Counted from the stretch's first letter, positions 12,361 to 24,326 are shown. The stretch: DNA of 64,000 bases from Zingiber officinale (GCF_018446385.1 NC_055996.1:131488532-131552531); one strand, 5' to 3'. Numbers and translations are program-made. Notes: a model not told the origin generated them from the letters alone.

Positions 12361-13413
12361 CGACAATTTACCAAAAGATGTATGTAGGTTTTTGAATTTA
12401 CCAAATGTCTCATGCTATTTTTTTATTTACGAAAGGGCGCACCTTTTTACAGTGCTCTTCCCATTCTACCCTCTGACAAATTTTATTGTTTTTATTTTTA
12501 TTTTCTCTGTTATTTCCCTCTCTCTTCTCTTTCACGTATGCATGCAACATCTATTCTCTTTCCTCTTCTCTTTTTTCTTTCCTCTCTTTTGCACACCGAT
12601 TCTTCTAAAAATATTTTAACACCCCCGAGAAACCAAAATAAATAATGGATAGCATATTTGACCTCCTTGCGACCCCACAAATCCATAGAAACTGAAATGG
12701 GTGCAATCGGAGCTCTCTAGATCCATTAGTGGGTTTTGGTCATATGCTATCCATTGTTTATTTTGACTTCTCGAGAGTGTTAAAATATAATAAGGAAGAA
12801 TTGCTAAAAATTTAAATGTTGGACCTGATAATGGATAGAGGCCCAACATGAAGAATTTGTGCAATTCTGTCTTATTATCAGGCCCAACGTGGAGAATTTT
12901 GACAATTCTTTCTTATTATACTTTTAACACCCTCGAGAAGTCAAAATAAATAATGGATAGCATATTTGACCTCCTTGTAATCATAGAAATCCACAGGAAC
13001 TGAAATGGGTGCAATCGGAGCTCTCTAGATCCATCAGTGGACCCACTGATGGACCTAGAGAGCTCTGATTGCACCCATTTCAGTTCCTGTAGATTTCTGG
13101 GGTTGCAAGGAGTTCAAATATGTTATTCATTATTTATTTTGACTTCTCGGGGTGTTAAAATATTTTTAGAAGAATTGACATGCAAAAGAGAGGAAAAAAA
13201 AAGAGAAGAGGAAAGAAAATAAATGTTGCATATGTACGTGAAAGAGAAGAGAGAGAGAGGAATGATAGAGAAAATAAAAAGAAAAGCAGTAAAATTTGTC
13301 AAGAGGGTAGAATGGGAAGAGCATAAAAAGGTGTGCCCTTTGGTAAATAATAAAGTAAGCATGCGTCTTTTGATAAATTCGGAAATCTACATACACCTTT
13401 TAGTAAATTGCCG
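12361..13413. mobile_element. Foldback Mutator-like element (MULE-MITE), 1053 bp
   Basis: Flanked by a perfect 9-bp direct repeat TTCTTTATG (12352-12360 and 13414-13422), the size typical of Mutator-like insertion. Ends are inverse-complementary (CGACAATTTACCAAAAG on the left; the complement of CTTTTAGTAAATTGCCG on the right), and complementarity runs for roughly 365 bp per arm (about 12361-12730 against about 13045-13413). The centre carries a second, nested inverted repeat (about 12735-12795 against 12895-12975) and an extra copy of the inner arm (12926-13035) that pairs immediately with 13036-13160. No transposase frame is present. Open frames here come from the arms themselves. Confidence 0.85.
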
Positions 13414-13843
13414 TTCTTTATGGTTGCTTGTGATTCTTGAGTAATTTTTTTAATTGTATTATTTGTGTAGGTGTTTGCAGTGCTTTATAATTTTGCCCAT
13501 TGAAATTATTTATTTTACTAGATTGTTGTCCACTTGTTTGTTCTTCGTAGTTTGGTTGCAAATTGCACATTTCATTTGTTATAGAATAGCTTGATTAGTA
13601 TTCTAAGATATAGTTGATTTTCCTTTGATTGCTATGAATTTTTGTGGTTTAACAGTGGGTCTAGGTCTACCACTTGACCTATTGGCCAGACCACTGGACC
13701 AGAGACCCAGAGCTTGTCTGATTGTATTTTTGTTCTGTTTTTAATAACTACACATTGACGACTTCTCCAACTATTACCGTGAAGAACAACGACGAGACTA
13801 AGCTCAAAAGATTTTTTTCTTCATCTATGACTTTGTTGATGAA

Positions 13844-13974
13844 GGGGAGTCTTGGCGCAACGGTAAAGTTGTTGCTTTGTGCCTCTTGCAAAAAGTAGGG
13901 TAAGGCTGCGTACAATGGATCCTTCCCCGGGACCCAATATAGTGGGAGCTTCGTGCACTGGGCTGTTTTTTTTT
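13844..13974 (+). mobile_element. Au-family SINE
   Basis: Begins GGGGAGTCTTGGCGCAACGG, has TAAAGTTGTTGC and GTAAGGCTGCGTACAATGGA, and ends in GTGCACTGGGCTG plus a T tail, all typical of plant Au SINEs. Perfect 17-bp target-site duplications TATGACTTTGTTGATGA lie at 13827-13843 and 13975-13991, which suggests a fairly recent insertion. The B-box part is deleted compared with the 20.9 kb copy. Confidence 0.9.
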
Positions 13975-14725
13975 TATGACTTTGTTGATGACATGTTTAT
14001 CTCAACTCGTGTGCCTATTTTCAATCTCCTCTAGTTAAGAAACTTTGCAGTGACACTGATTGAACAATGAGCAGGTATTGCAAAAAATTAGTTTCCATGC
14101 TCCGCATACTCTATTAGTATGGAGTATGGACATATGCTTCTTGATTGTCTGGTATTATACAAAGGATTTCCATATTTTCTGTTGCTATTCCCAAGATCAA
14201 AACTTTCTTTGTCGCTTTTCTTTGGAATTAACAAATATTTGATGTCAGATTAATTGATAGATATTCTAATGCAGATATCTGTTTATATGTTTTAGTTTAC
14301 TTTTTTTTAATGGATAATATGGCATAACATTGTTAAGCTTGGCTGATGGGAATGATTGCTAGTCGTAACAGATTGAGGTTTTCTATTATTATGAACACCA
14401 TGTGTTAGACAAATACGTAATCACATGTGAAAACCCTATGAATTCAATCAATTGCCTGTTGGATGTAGCATTGTGATGCATAAATTGATGCTATGATTAT
14501 TGGAGCAAACCCGTAGATCAGTGATTAATTTAAACATCGCAAGGTGTAAATTGAAATGGTTTCAATTCAAATGAATAAACTGTTTCACCATCAGAATTGC
14601 TCCATGAATCTGTAAGGGTTCCTAATTGGCCTGTTTTGCACTGTTGTTTGATTCTGCATTTTATTTATTTTGGTTGTGTAGAACTGCCAGCTTGTGAAAG
14701 CATTGTGGTTTCTCTATCAATCAAT

Positions 14726-15345
14726 ATGGCATCTGAATCAAAGGCCAGTGCTGCTCAGAAAGTTGATCCTGTGATTTCTTCCGCTAAGAATTTTGACAAG
14801 GTATCACAATTTAAGCGCATGTGCAGAAAGTATCCCTTTATCGGATATGGCCTTCCTCTCATTTCACTAACGGTGTTGGGCTCCATAGGCCTTTCACATC
14901 TGCTACAAGGCAGGCAAGAGCTGGCTTTTCATACTTTTGCTTTTTGTTGGGTTCATGAAAAGATTTATAGTTACTAATTGCATAAAGTTCTTCAGCATTT
15001 TTTTCCTTCTATGCATTTTGTTAATTTTCTTATTCCCCCCTCTTAATCACATATTAATTTCAGCAAAGATGTGGCAAAGGAAAGAGATGAAATTGAGTGG
15101 GAGATCATTGAAACAAAAAAGGCACTCACTCGACTAGGCCCCAAGGATGGCTATGTGCCTAAAAAGATTTCTTTGGAGGAGGAACTCAAGGTAATTGATT
15201 ATGCTACAAGCTGTAAGTTGTAGTTATTACTACTTTTCATGGGTGATCCTGATTAATATTCAACATACAGGCTTTGCAACAAAAGATTGATATTAACAGT
15301 TACGAGTACAAGAGAATCCCCAAACCAAATGAACAGGCAAAGTAA
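14726..15345 (+). CDS. COX16: Cytochrome c oxidase assembly protein COX16
   Basis: Small inner-mitochondrial-membrane protein needed for assembly of respiratory complex IV (in other eukaryotes, for copper delivery to COX2). Exons 14726-14913, 15064-15190 and 15271-15345; 390 nt, 129 residues. It shows a short N-terminal arm, one membrane segment ([20 protein letters not shown]), the family sequence [20 protein letters not shown], and [28 protein letters not shown] near the end. The first intron starts with GC, not GT: AG|GCAAGAG at 14914, ending in TTTCAG at 15063; only this donor restores the conserved QGSKDVAK reading. An acceptor-like TTGTGTAG near 14681 suggests a spliced non-coding leader, probably from the GC-rich island near 11.6-11.9 kb. 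Confidence 0.92.
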
Positions 15346-16497
15346 AGTATAGTTAGCATCTTTTCCGGCCGCACAGTTGTTAAGACATCTTGAACTTTAA
15401 TAAGGAGACTTTCTGTTTCATTCTCGATTCCCAATGTAAATGCCAATATGAAATGGTTATATTATATACCTTCTTGTTCTAGTTATCAATCTTGTAATCA
15501 GATATCAATAATTTTGATACTTCAAAGTTCCACTGGAGAACTGCTAGTTCACACACATTCTCGGCAGAGTGTGAAAGTCTAAATATCTAGTGATGTGGAT
15601 GATCTGCATACACTCTTACTCTCGCATCCTTCATTTTATCTATAGCATAGCTATCATGGACCAAGTGCAGACACATAGGTAACTTTATGGTCCATGGAGT
15701 AGGCAGTAGCAGAGCTGGGGCACCACCAACTTGGAAAAGGAAACTACTAGAGGCCAAGGTTGCATGGCTTCTGGGGTTTGAAATAGTGAGTCTTGTGATG
15801 AGATGATGGTTTTCCAGCTTTACCATAGTTTTCAACCTTCAGCCAGGTGCAACCACCGGTTAAGAAATGAAGCTAAGACATGGAGGCTGGGGATGTTCCA
15901 AATAGGTTCATTTTAAGTATACTATCAACTGGATGAGTTTAGGATTATTGGTTTTATTATTTGCGTATCTATATGTTCAACTTATTGTTGTACTTTTAAA
16001 CCAGGTGATAATGTGTTTCAGTATCAACTAATTGAAGTTGATGTTTAAATGAATTGATTACAAGTGAAGCAAGTGAAATATGTTGACTTAAGCATTTATA
16101 GTAAACAATAAAGCACACAACTCATATCCAGTAGAAAATAATGATGTCAAAGATTGTTTTGTCCCCAAATCCATGTCCCGTGCTTCAGAGTATTCATATT
16201 TTAGTGATAACATCTTCTGTAGAGTTCAAATAGTTAGAACACTTCCATTTATTCATCATTAAAAGGGCATTGATTTTTATTTATACTTTACCTAAACAGC
16301 TCTACAAAAGGATGCTCATTATAGTTAGTCCATAGGGAAGATTAACAGAATGCTTAAGGTATAACTTTAGATTTTTCATCAATTTGGATCATGTTTTCGT
16401 ACCTATGGAAGACATGTTTTGATGGATCAGGTAAAGTGATTATCTGTAACATGCAATATAAATTTGTCTATACAAGCTCCATGTATGTATAGGTAAT
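15346..16497. other. 3' flank of COX16, left half of a local tandem duplication
   Basis: Bases about 15410-15930 match about 16990-17480 at many places (for example AAATGCCAATA-GAAATGG and AACATGGAGGCTGG-type strings), showing that the 3' flank was duplicated together with COX16. No additional gene is seen. Confidence 0.6.
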
Positions 16498-17480
16498 ATG
16501 GCAACTAAATCAAAGATCAGTGCTTCTCAGAAAGTTGATCCTGTAGTGTCTCCAGCAAAGATTATTGACAAGGCCTCACAAGTATGGGCAGAAGTATCCC
16601 TTCATCTGCTATGGCCTTTTGCATCTGATTCCTGGCAGGCAAGAGCACAATTTTTCATACTTTCAGTTTTCCTAGGTCCATGATTTGATTTGTTGTTACA
16701 ATCTGATAAAGTTCTGTATCATATTTTCGTTTTTTCTTTTCAAGAATTGTTTTTCTTCGTCTATTCATTTGTTAATTTGTATTCCCCTGTATTAATTTCA
16801 GGGAAGTGATGACACTGAGTGGGAGATCTTTCAGCAAGAAAAAACACTCGCATCAAATGTGGCTATGTGCCTAGAAAACTTTCTTTGGAGGAACTGAAGG
16901 TAATTGATTATGCTACGAACTATTTGTAGTCAGTACTGTTTTCAGCACCATTTTCACTTGAATCTTTGTTAAGACATCTTTAGTGCTTCAATAAGAGGGG
17001 CTTATATTTCATTTTGATTCCTGATCTAAATGCCAATACGAAATGGTTATATTTTATACCTTATCATTCTGCATCATTTTTGTAATCAGATACCAATAAC
17101 ACTGATGCTTGAAATTTCGGCTAGGCAACCGCTAGTACTAGTATATAATGATCTGGATGATCTACATGTACTTTGACTCTTGCATCCTTGGTTTTACCTA
17201 CAAGGCATTTTTTGCTTTATGGTCCATGGAGTAGACAGTAGCAGAACTAGTGAACGCCCAAATTGCAACAGTCAGTGCGGCAGTAGGCACCGGAGAAAAG
17301 TGATGTTATGAAGGAACGATGATGCTTCAGCTAGCAGGTTGATAGCCCTTCTACAGTTGTGTTCAATCGTCAAACCAGTGCAACCACCATCAGTGAATAA
17401 TTGGAGCTAAAACATGGAGGCTGGAGATATTCCAAAATAGGCTTAATATGTGTGCTATCAACCAAGCTAGTTTATAGCAT
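16498..17480 (+). pseudogene. Broken tandem copy of COX16
   Basis: Starts ATGGCAACTAAATCAAAGATC and encodes MATKSKISASQKVDPVVSPAK, clearly related to the COX16 N-terminus. The membrane-segment part is then scrambled by small deletions and frameshifts (residues after KASQVWAEV no longer match). The exon 2 homologue near 16801-16900 keeps WEIFQQEKTLAS-like and LSLEELK-like pieces but is also frameshifted, and no third exon was found. The GGCAGGCAAGAGC donor context is still present near 16636, so the GC donor predates the duplication. The 3' flank is also duplicated. Not expected to make COX16. Confidence 0.8.
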
Positions 17481-18138
17481 TCCTGTTGAACTTTTGGTTG
17501 TACTGATGAGGTGAAATGTGAACTGTTCAGTACCACCCAGAATGAAATTGATGCTTAATTGTAGTGCGAGTATGTGAAACATGATGAAGTATTTGTGGTC
17601 TGCAATGAACACAAGATTCAATAGAAAATAACTTGCTCTATATTTCATTTTTCAGCAATTTGGTTCATGCTTAGGGGTATCAATGTTGAATATGTTTCAG
17701 TAGCGTTAATAACATGGAATATTTCGATCTAAACCAGTAATTCCTTTCTCAATTAAAGAAAAAGAAAAAGGAAAGAATGCAATAAGGTATATCTTTGAGG
17801 TGGCATATTGAACTCCAGAACCTCAATTTTAGCCTCACGTTCCTCAAATAGAGTACCCTTAATGATCATTGGCCAATATCCTTTTTTTTCACATATTTTG
17901 AAAAAGTAAGTCTAGATGAGTTCCAAAGCATGTTTTAGGGTCTTGTTGGGACCTTCTTTGGGAGTTTTGTAAAACTAAGGACCTGATTACAACAAGGTCC
18001 TGCTGATCTGCTACAAGAACTCTGTATCCCTATCATAGTTCAAGAGAAGTCATTCTTCTTGTGCCTGTACTCAGATCTTTTCGATTTTCATTGAGCAAAC
18101 AGTACAAATAAACAAAATAGATACAGCAGGGTAAAGCA
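17481..18138. other. Intergenic DNA downstream of the MBD gene
   Basis: Likely includes the 3' untranslated region of the minus-strand MBD gene (about 18060-18138). The rest shows no recognisable feature. Confidence 0.5.
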
Positions 18139-19756
18139 TCACAATTCACAAGGAGATGCATCTGCAGGCCGCTTGTCTTTAAGCTTCATCTGTTCTGGTG
18201 GCGGCATGGAAGCTGGTAGAGTTGATTCGTTTGGAGGGGAACAAACTAGTTCTTCAGGAGTCGTACTTCTGGAAGCTGGTCCACCTATTGCCTGCTCTTT
18301 ATATGTAGGCAGATCAACCCAAGAGAAGGGATTAACTACAGGAGGAAAGAACAAAATCAGGTGTGTGAAAAATGTAGCATCAGATATTTGCTCAAGACAA
18401 CTAAAATAACACTGAAATGAGAAGGAGAAAAAAACATCCATTACATGACAATCATCCTATGAAAGGATAGTTTTATTCATTTTTGTCACTTTCATATATT
18501 AGATCATTTTTTTTGCATTGGATTTTTTTCTTTGCGCGTAGCACACAAGAATTGAATGAAAGAGTGAAGTATTACAACTCACAAGTTGGATTTGTAGGGT
18601 GCCCATCTTTAAGCTTCATCTCTTCTGGAGACATAGAAGTTGGCAATATTGATTCATTTAGAGAAGAAACAGCTGCACCACCTAAATTTAGCTCTTTATT
18701 TGCAGGAAGTGTAGCCCAAGAAAAGGGATTAACTGCAAAACGCCGAACAAATCAATTTAACAACATAGCATTTGATATTGCTAAACAATTTCAAGAGGAT
18801 TGAAAACCACAAAAGGCATCCATTACAATCCTAATCATCCTCTTGGATCTGAAATGATGCAGATGGAGAAAAAGAAGGGAAGATAAACAATAGTTATTTC
18901 CATTTTAATCACTTTCATACTTGAAATATTTGCTGATGATGTGCTTTTGTAGCAAGAACTTTGTTAAAAACTAAAGAGCATCCTTCAATATGTATGAACA
19001 TGACCTTCCCATTGCACGTGATGTATGATAACAAAAAACAAAAATAGTAACAACAATAGACTGAAACATAAATACTCACAAGAAGATGCACGTGCAGGAT
19101 GCTCATTTGTAAGCTTCACCTTTTCTGATGGAGGCAGATCAGTAAGTGGTCTCATATCATTTGGGTAAGAAACAGATTTTTCGGAAGCAGCATTTGGCAA
19201 AGCTGGTGCACCTACTAATGATTCTTTATGTGTATGAGCAGCAGGCCAGAACAAGGGATTAACTGCAGAAAGAGACCAATCCATAAAGTGCTACAATGTA
19301 GATTCTGAGATTTCTTACAGTAGTTTCTAGGCCGCTGGGCATGAGAAAGAGCCATAACTATGACTATAATCCTCTTCCATCTGACATTGTAAATGGAGAG
19401 AAAAGGGAATGATGAAGAATAGCATTTCTTTTTTTGTTATATCACTTTCTTGCTTCAAATTTTATATGCTGATGCCAGTGTTTTTTCACTACAAAAACTT
19501 TGCATACTCATGTAAAAGATAACACTCCCTATCATGGATGACATGCAAGTCAAGGAGAAAAAACAGATTGAAGCATTACAGGGTGCATTTGAAGTGAGCT
19601 CATTGTTGAGCTTCATTTGTTCAGATGGAGGCATGGCAGTTGGTGTTGATTCATTTGGAGGAGAAGGAATTGTTTTTTCAGGAAAAGTATTTGGCGAAGC
19701 TTGTGCACCAACTAATTGCTCTTTATGGGATGGAGCAGCACAAGACAAAGGAATAA
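18139..19756 (-). repeat. Four tandemly duplicated exons of the MBD gene
   Basis: Exons 19756-19580 (177 nt), 19262-19080 (183 nt), 18732-18583 (150 nt) and 18335-18139 (197 nt with stop) each start TTAATCCC or TTATTCC after CTGCAG-type acceptors. The first three end in a T immediately before the GT donor. All share phase 1 boundaries, so any one can be gained or skipped without changing frame. The last copy reads through its ancestral donor (CCTTGTGAATTG) to a stop three codons later. Exon spacing is about 400-530 bp and neighbouring intron pieces are also similar. Confidence 0.85.
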
Positions 19757-22700
19757 CTGCAGAAAGAAGACCATATCAGTTGTAATAATTCAGCATTTGA
19801 GATTGCTTATTACAATCTCAAGTATTCTGGAAATTATAAGGTAAAAGGATCCATAGAATTAAGATATTGTACAGAGCATAAAAGGCATACATGCCATACC
19901 AAAGTTGATGCTTGAATCAGCCAAGACGTTAATTGTGTAAATAGAGAGCCCAAGCAAAATCAAATTTATTAAAAGCTAAGAAAAATTATTAACAATGATA
20001 TAAAAACTTCTAACATTCAATAATATAGGATTTGAAAAGAATTGTAAAATGGTTTTTTCATTCCATACGGATTTTGATACTGCTAACCACATACCACCAT
20101 AATTAAGCTTTTCTTTTTTGCAATGTTAAAATACCTACATTTTATAAGCTTCTCCAGTAAAACTCCAGATGTCAAATTCTCCAGACAAATGGTTAGCATA
20201 ATATGGATGTGGGCAAAAATAGCAAGTTCCATATCAGGTAACTTGAATAAATTAAAATTAAAGGTGAGAAAACAGATTTAATGAAAGGTGTGAGATGTGC
20301 AAACTAAAAAATAGACAAGGGAAGAGAGTTGATGAGTAAAAGGAGAAGGTGATTAATGAAGAGAAAAAGATATTCTGCTACCAGTTGGCTGACCATGAAG
20401 ACATAAAGACAAGAGGTAAGAGAGGTGAAGATAACAAAGAAATTACATTTAATAATGCACTAACTATATACAAAAAATAATAATTACTGCCGTATCATTA
20501 GGCGTGTCATTGTGCATTGTATATAAGTCCAAGCAAATATATGTAATAGATTTTCTTAGATATTATTCATGTTTTGAAATCTCGTGCCATGCTTAACGAC
20601 ACAATTGAATCATTCCATTCCAAGAAATTAACAACACCCAATACTAATTATCACGGATAATCTTTGGAGTGTCATCTATATCTATTATGCCAATGAGTAT
20701 CATATGCGTCAAGATAATTCAATTGATGCCATCTTTTTTTCTAGCCTATCTCTTCAAAATTCTTCAATTGATTATTTAATTATTGATTCAATTTTTAAGA
20801 GCAAATAAGTTAAGTGGAAGAAAATTATATGAGCCAAACATATAAAAATGACTTGAAGGGAGTCTTGGCACAACGATAAAGTTGTTGTCGTGTGACCTTG
20901 TGGTTACGGGTTCGAGTTGCGGAAATAGCCTCTTGCAATGCAGGTAAGGCTATGCACAATAGACCCAATATGATCTGACCCTTCCTCGAGACCCCGCTTT
21001 CGATAGAACTTCATGCACCATTGCCCCTTTAAACATATAAAAATGACTTAACCATTAATACTCGATATGCAATCTCTTTAGATGATGAAGACTTTCATTC
21101 CGTGTATTTCTCAAAAGAAATTATCAGAACATCCTTATAAATTAGGATTCAGTTTACAAACTTAAGCTCTCATTGTGCAATACTTGGAGCAACCACCCAC
21201 TCATTGTGCAATAATGAGTTGCCTTGTGTGTTATTGGGCTATTTATATTACTCAATGCACAGTTTGCAAATCATTCTGTCTACATGGTCAAAACATATAA
21301 ATTCCTGACTAACCGACACATAAGATGGGTCGAGAGGCAGTCTTCTTCCACAAGGATCCAATAAACCACAAGTAATATAAGGCAAGATTTCTTCTATAAT
21401 GCTCTAGCTTCATCGAGGTGAGATGAGGTGATGTAAAGCTCCTGATAGTAGTTGAGGATTCTTTTGTGACGCTTCAATTCTAGCATAAAGAGGCAAGGAG
21501 GCAACATAAAGCACCAATTAAGTCCTTGATTCCTCCCTCCCTCTAGATTAGTGCCCACCAACACCATATGCCAACATGCTAACACAAGTTGTTTCTATAA
21601 TGGACCGATAGTGGGATGTAAGTGAGTCGAGCGTGATTGCATACAATCATATTCATTTTCTTATTAATCTTGTTCAAGCTTATTTGTTAAGAATCTTATC
21701 AATCTCGAGCATAGCTCTAGATTTTTATTGAACTTGACCAAAGACATTATTGTCCTTGTAATTTAGTTAAAAAATTACTCTAAAAATGAATTATATATTA
21801 TCTTCTCATTTTTAACATATTATAGATAATTGAAACCGTAAAAATTTATAGAGTATATATCTTTATATATATTTGAAATAAAAAAAACAAACAAATAATA
21901 AAATCTTAATTGAAATTTAGATAAGTTAAATTATTCACAAGCTTTGTTTACAAACATTAATGAGTCAAGGAAATTAGCATTTGAGCATGTTTATCAAAAA
22001 TGAGCTCTCATCAAGCCGGATATAGAGCTTGTTTAAGAATAAGTTGTTCATCTATAACACTAGGGACTGATAGTCTAATGTAGAATGATAATTTAAACCA
22101 TGATTAAATAAACTAAAATTTAAACCAATTATATTTTTTGATATGATATTCTAGTTAGGGTTTAATTGGTATTATTTAATAAAATGAAAACAGTCTCAAT
22201 TTTTACTCCTATTTCCAAATACAATAGAGCAAATTAATTATTTAGTTGAACCTTAAGGACTTTTGTTTTGGTAATTAAAAATGGATATCAATATTGTATT
22301 AATTTTCTTATGGTAAGTTTTCTATTTTTTTTCAAATGTTCCACTAACACTAGTGATAAAATTTCTTGTTTTTATAAACAATCTTGTACCCACTTAAAAG
22401 AAGTCCTTAATCCACCAATGATTACAACAAATTCTATTCGCTCACCTTCTTCAACTTCAAGGGGCCTTTGAAGCAGAAGATCACTGCCATCAGAAGGGTT
22501 CATAAAACGTATAGGGCGTTTCCTGACATAGTTCTCCTGGAGAGGCCTTGGGGCCTGAAATGAAAACTGAGAGAGAGTTACCCCTTGTCTAGCATACTCT
22601 GGATGCTCAAGCAAATACCTACAAGGTTCATGAATTATGAATTCCAAGAATTAAATAAATTAATCAAGCATGAAGAAGCAACATATGACATAAACAATGA

Positions 22701-23912
22701 CATCAATTCTACTGTCACCATATATCACAAAAATAAACAATGGCATCCAATTCTATTGTCACTGCACGTCACACTGAACAGTCCTGAATCACCAAGATCA
22801 ATGTTAGTTGCAAATCATACTAGTTAGTAATCTTCTATTAGCTCTTTGTTTGAGCAACGAAGATGCATGCACAGATATAGACCAACCAACATACAGGCAC
22901 ATATACAAAGAAAGAGAGTAATCAGAAAAACATGTAAAGAACATAGAACACAGATTGCACCTTTGAACTTCAACCATGGACCGCAACTTTTTTCCAGATG
23001 GAGCAGTATAATACCTGCAGAAAGAAAGCCCATAAAGCAAATCAACATTTGGCACCTTGAAGTTGGTTAAAATACATGACTTGGATGACTATATCTCAGA
23101 CCAATCAAGATTACAGGAGCAGTTTTACTTCTTAAAATCAAAATTTTGCGTACAAGTCTTTTGGAAAAGGTAAAAAAAATAGCTAAGCCTGAAAAACTAT
23201 AACAAACTGATTAGAAGAAAGGCCCCATCTGCAACTATGATATTTTCAAGATGTGAAAAATAAATGTATTGTTTAAGGAACAGCCAGTCCTTTTTATCCT
23301 TGATGGATTATTTGGAGAAAACAAAGGAGAGGAAGAAGTGAAAAATCCAAAGACATACACATCTGCAAATTTTGTGCCCCCTTCGCCTCTGATTCTAAGC
23401 AATCTTTCCCAACCTGAAGGGGGCTGAGCTATGTTTGGTTTATCAATTGCCCAGACTCTACTGCCATCCTGAGATATGTCTTCAGGATCTTCACATCGAA
23501 TAGTAGGGCGCCATTCTCGAGCATGTTCGCATACAAAATACTCTTCCAATATTTTTTCACGAATCTGTTCATATTTTTCTTTTGTTGGAATTATCCTCCA
23601 TTTGAAACATGAAGCGCATTGGACAGTGAATGTTCCAATTGCTGAATAGGTACGATTGGAAGGATTTGGTGCCAAGAAGTTCCTAAAGGTAGGAGTATAA
23701 TTCTCAATGTGATTAGTAACTGCAGGAGTGTCATTACTCATACCACTTGTACCAGGATCATAAAGAACCAGTTCTTTTGAATGACCTTCAATAGAAGGAT
23801 TGCCAGAATACATTGGATCGCCATCAATCATATGAAGTGACCTTTTTTTACCCCTGTCTGAAAACTCTGGGGATCTGTGTCTGAGGGAAGTATCTTCTAG
23901 ATGTGACTGCAT
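18139..23912 (-). CDS. CW-type zinc finger, methyl-CpG-binding domain protein (MBD2/4-like) with four tandem C-terminal repeat exons
   Basis: Nuclear chromatin protein related to Arabidopsis MBD1/2/4/12. Coding exons: 23912-23359, 23014-22961, 22618-22446, 19756-19580, 19262-19080, 18732-18583 and 18335-18139; 1488 nt, 495 residues, all GT-AG and in frame. The CW zinc finger has C99, C102, C128, C140 and the motif CFKWRIIPT. The MBD (about 160-230) reads PPSGWERLLRIRGEGGTKFADVYYTAPSGKK in overlapping parts across two exons. Residues 261-495 come from four exons that each encode one copy of a roughly 50-65 residue unit: NP(F/L)xW, KE, PNES, MPPxExMKL, then a Cys-containing end. The Arabidopsis relatives are much shorter. 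The start at 23912 follows a plausible acceptor (AAAGCAG near 23935); a non-coding first exon probably lies at 26840-26717. The large introns carry SINE and LTR insertions. Confidence 0.88.
20855..21030 (+). mobile_element. Au-family SINE in an MBD-gene intron
   Basis: Full-length-looking copy: GGGAGTCTTGGCACAACG, a B-box region GGTTACGGGTTCGAGTTGC, GTAAGGCTATGCACAATAGA and a TTCATGCACCATTGCCC end. Perfect 19-bp target-site duplications AAACATATAAAAATGACTT lie at 20836-20854 and 21031-21049. The SINE lies in the 2.7 kb intron between MBD exons 3 and 4, antisense to the gene. Confidence 0.9.
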
Positions 23913-24058
23913 ATTAGTTGACACCTTCAAAACCTGCTTTACAAGAACACTGATCAATAGGATTGGATATATTTGATCTTGTACTCAAAACAGTTGAGCT
24001 AAACGTGATTTACTAACATGCACATATAACATATAACAACATCAAAAGCAGTAATTAC

Positions 24059-24259
24059 TCATATCTTAAACACTCTATCTCCTTTTTGGTGCCAAACTTG
24101 TACTTCATTTGAACATGGTAAACTACATGATGAAACTTGACACGTATTGTCTATTGCCATAGTACTTTTGATGTTAGAAGTTAGATAGGAACAGCCAACT
24201 GCACAATCCCCAACATTTATATAAGTCCCACAATTCCTACCACATATATTAAATATCAT
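24059..24259 (-). other. Cysteine-rich open frame in the MBD 5' intron, unidentified
   Basis: A 66-codon frame with seven cysteines (CGRNCGTY, GDCAVGC) that ends KGDRVFKI. I do not recognise it and no splice sites link it in frame with the MBD exons. It may be part of the untranslated leader or a chance frame. Confidence 0.2.
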
Positions 24260-24326
24260 ACGTTCTAAAATACAGCCAAGTACCTAAGCAATTACAGATT
24301 AGGAAAAAAAAAAAAAAAAAAAAAAC

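Noticed and set aside
12392-13444. Short frames of 75-82 codons on both strands
   Set aside because: They lie in the arms of the foldback MULE and mirror each other.
20875-20965. tRNA-like A/B-box sequences considered as a tRNA gene
   Set aside because: They are the promoter part of an Au SINE; no tRNA cloverleaf with an anticodon stem is formed.
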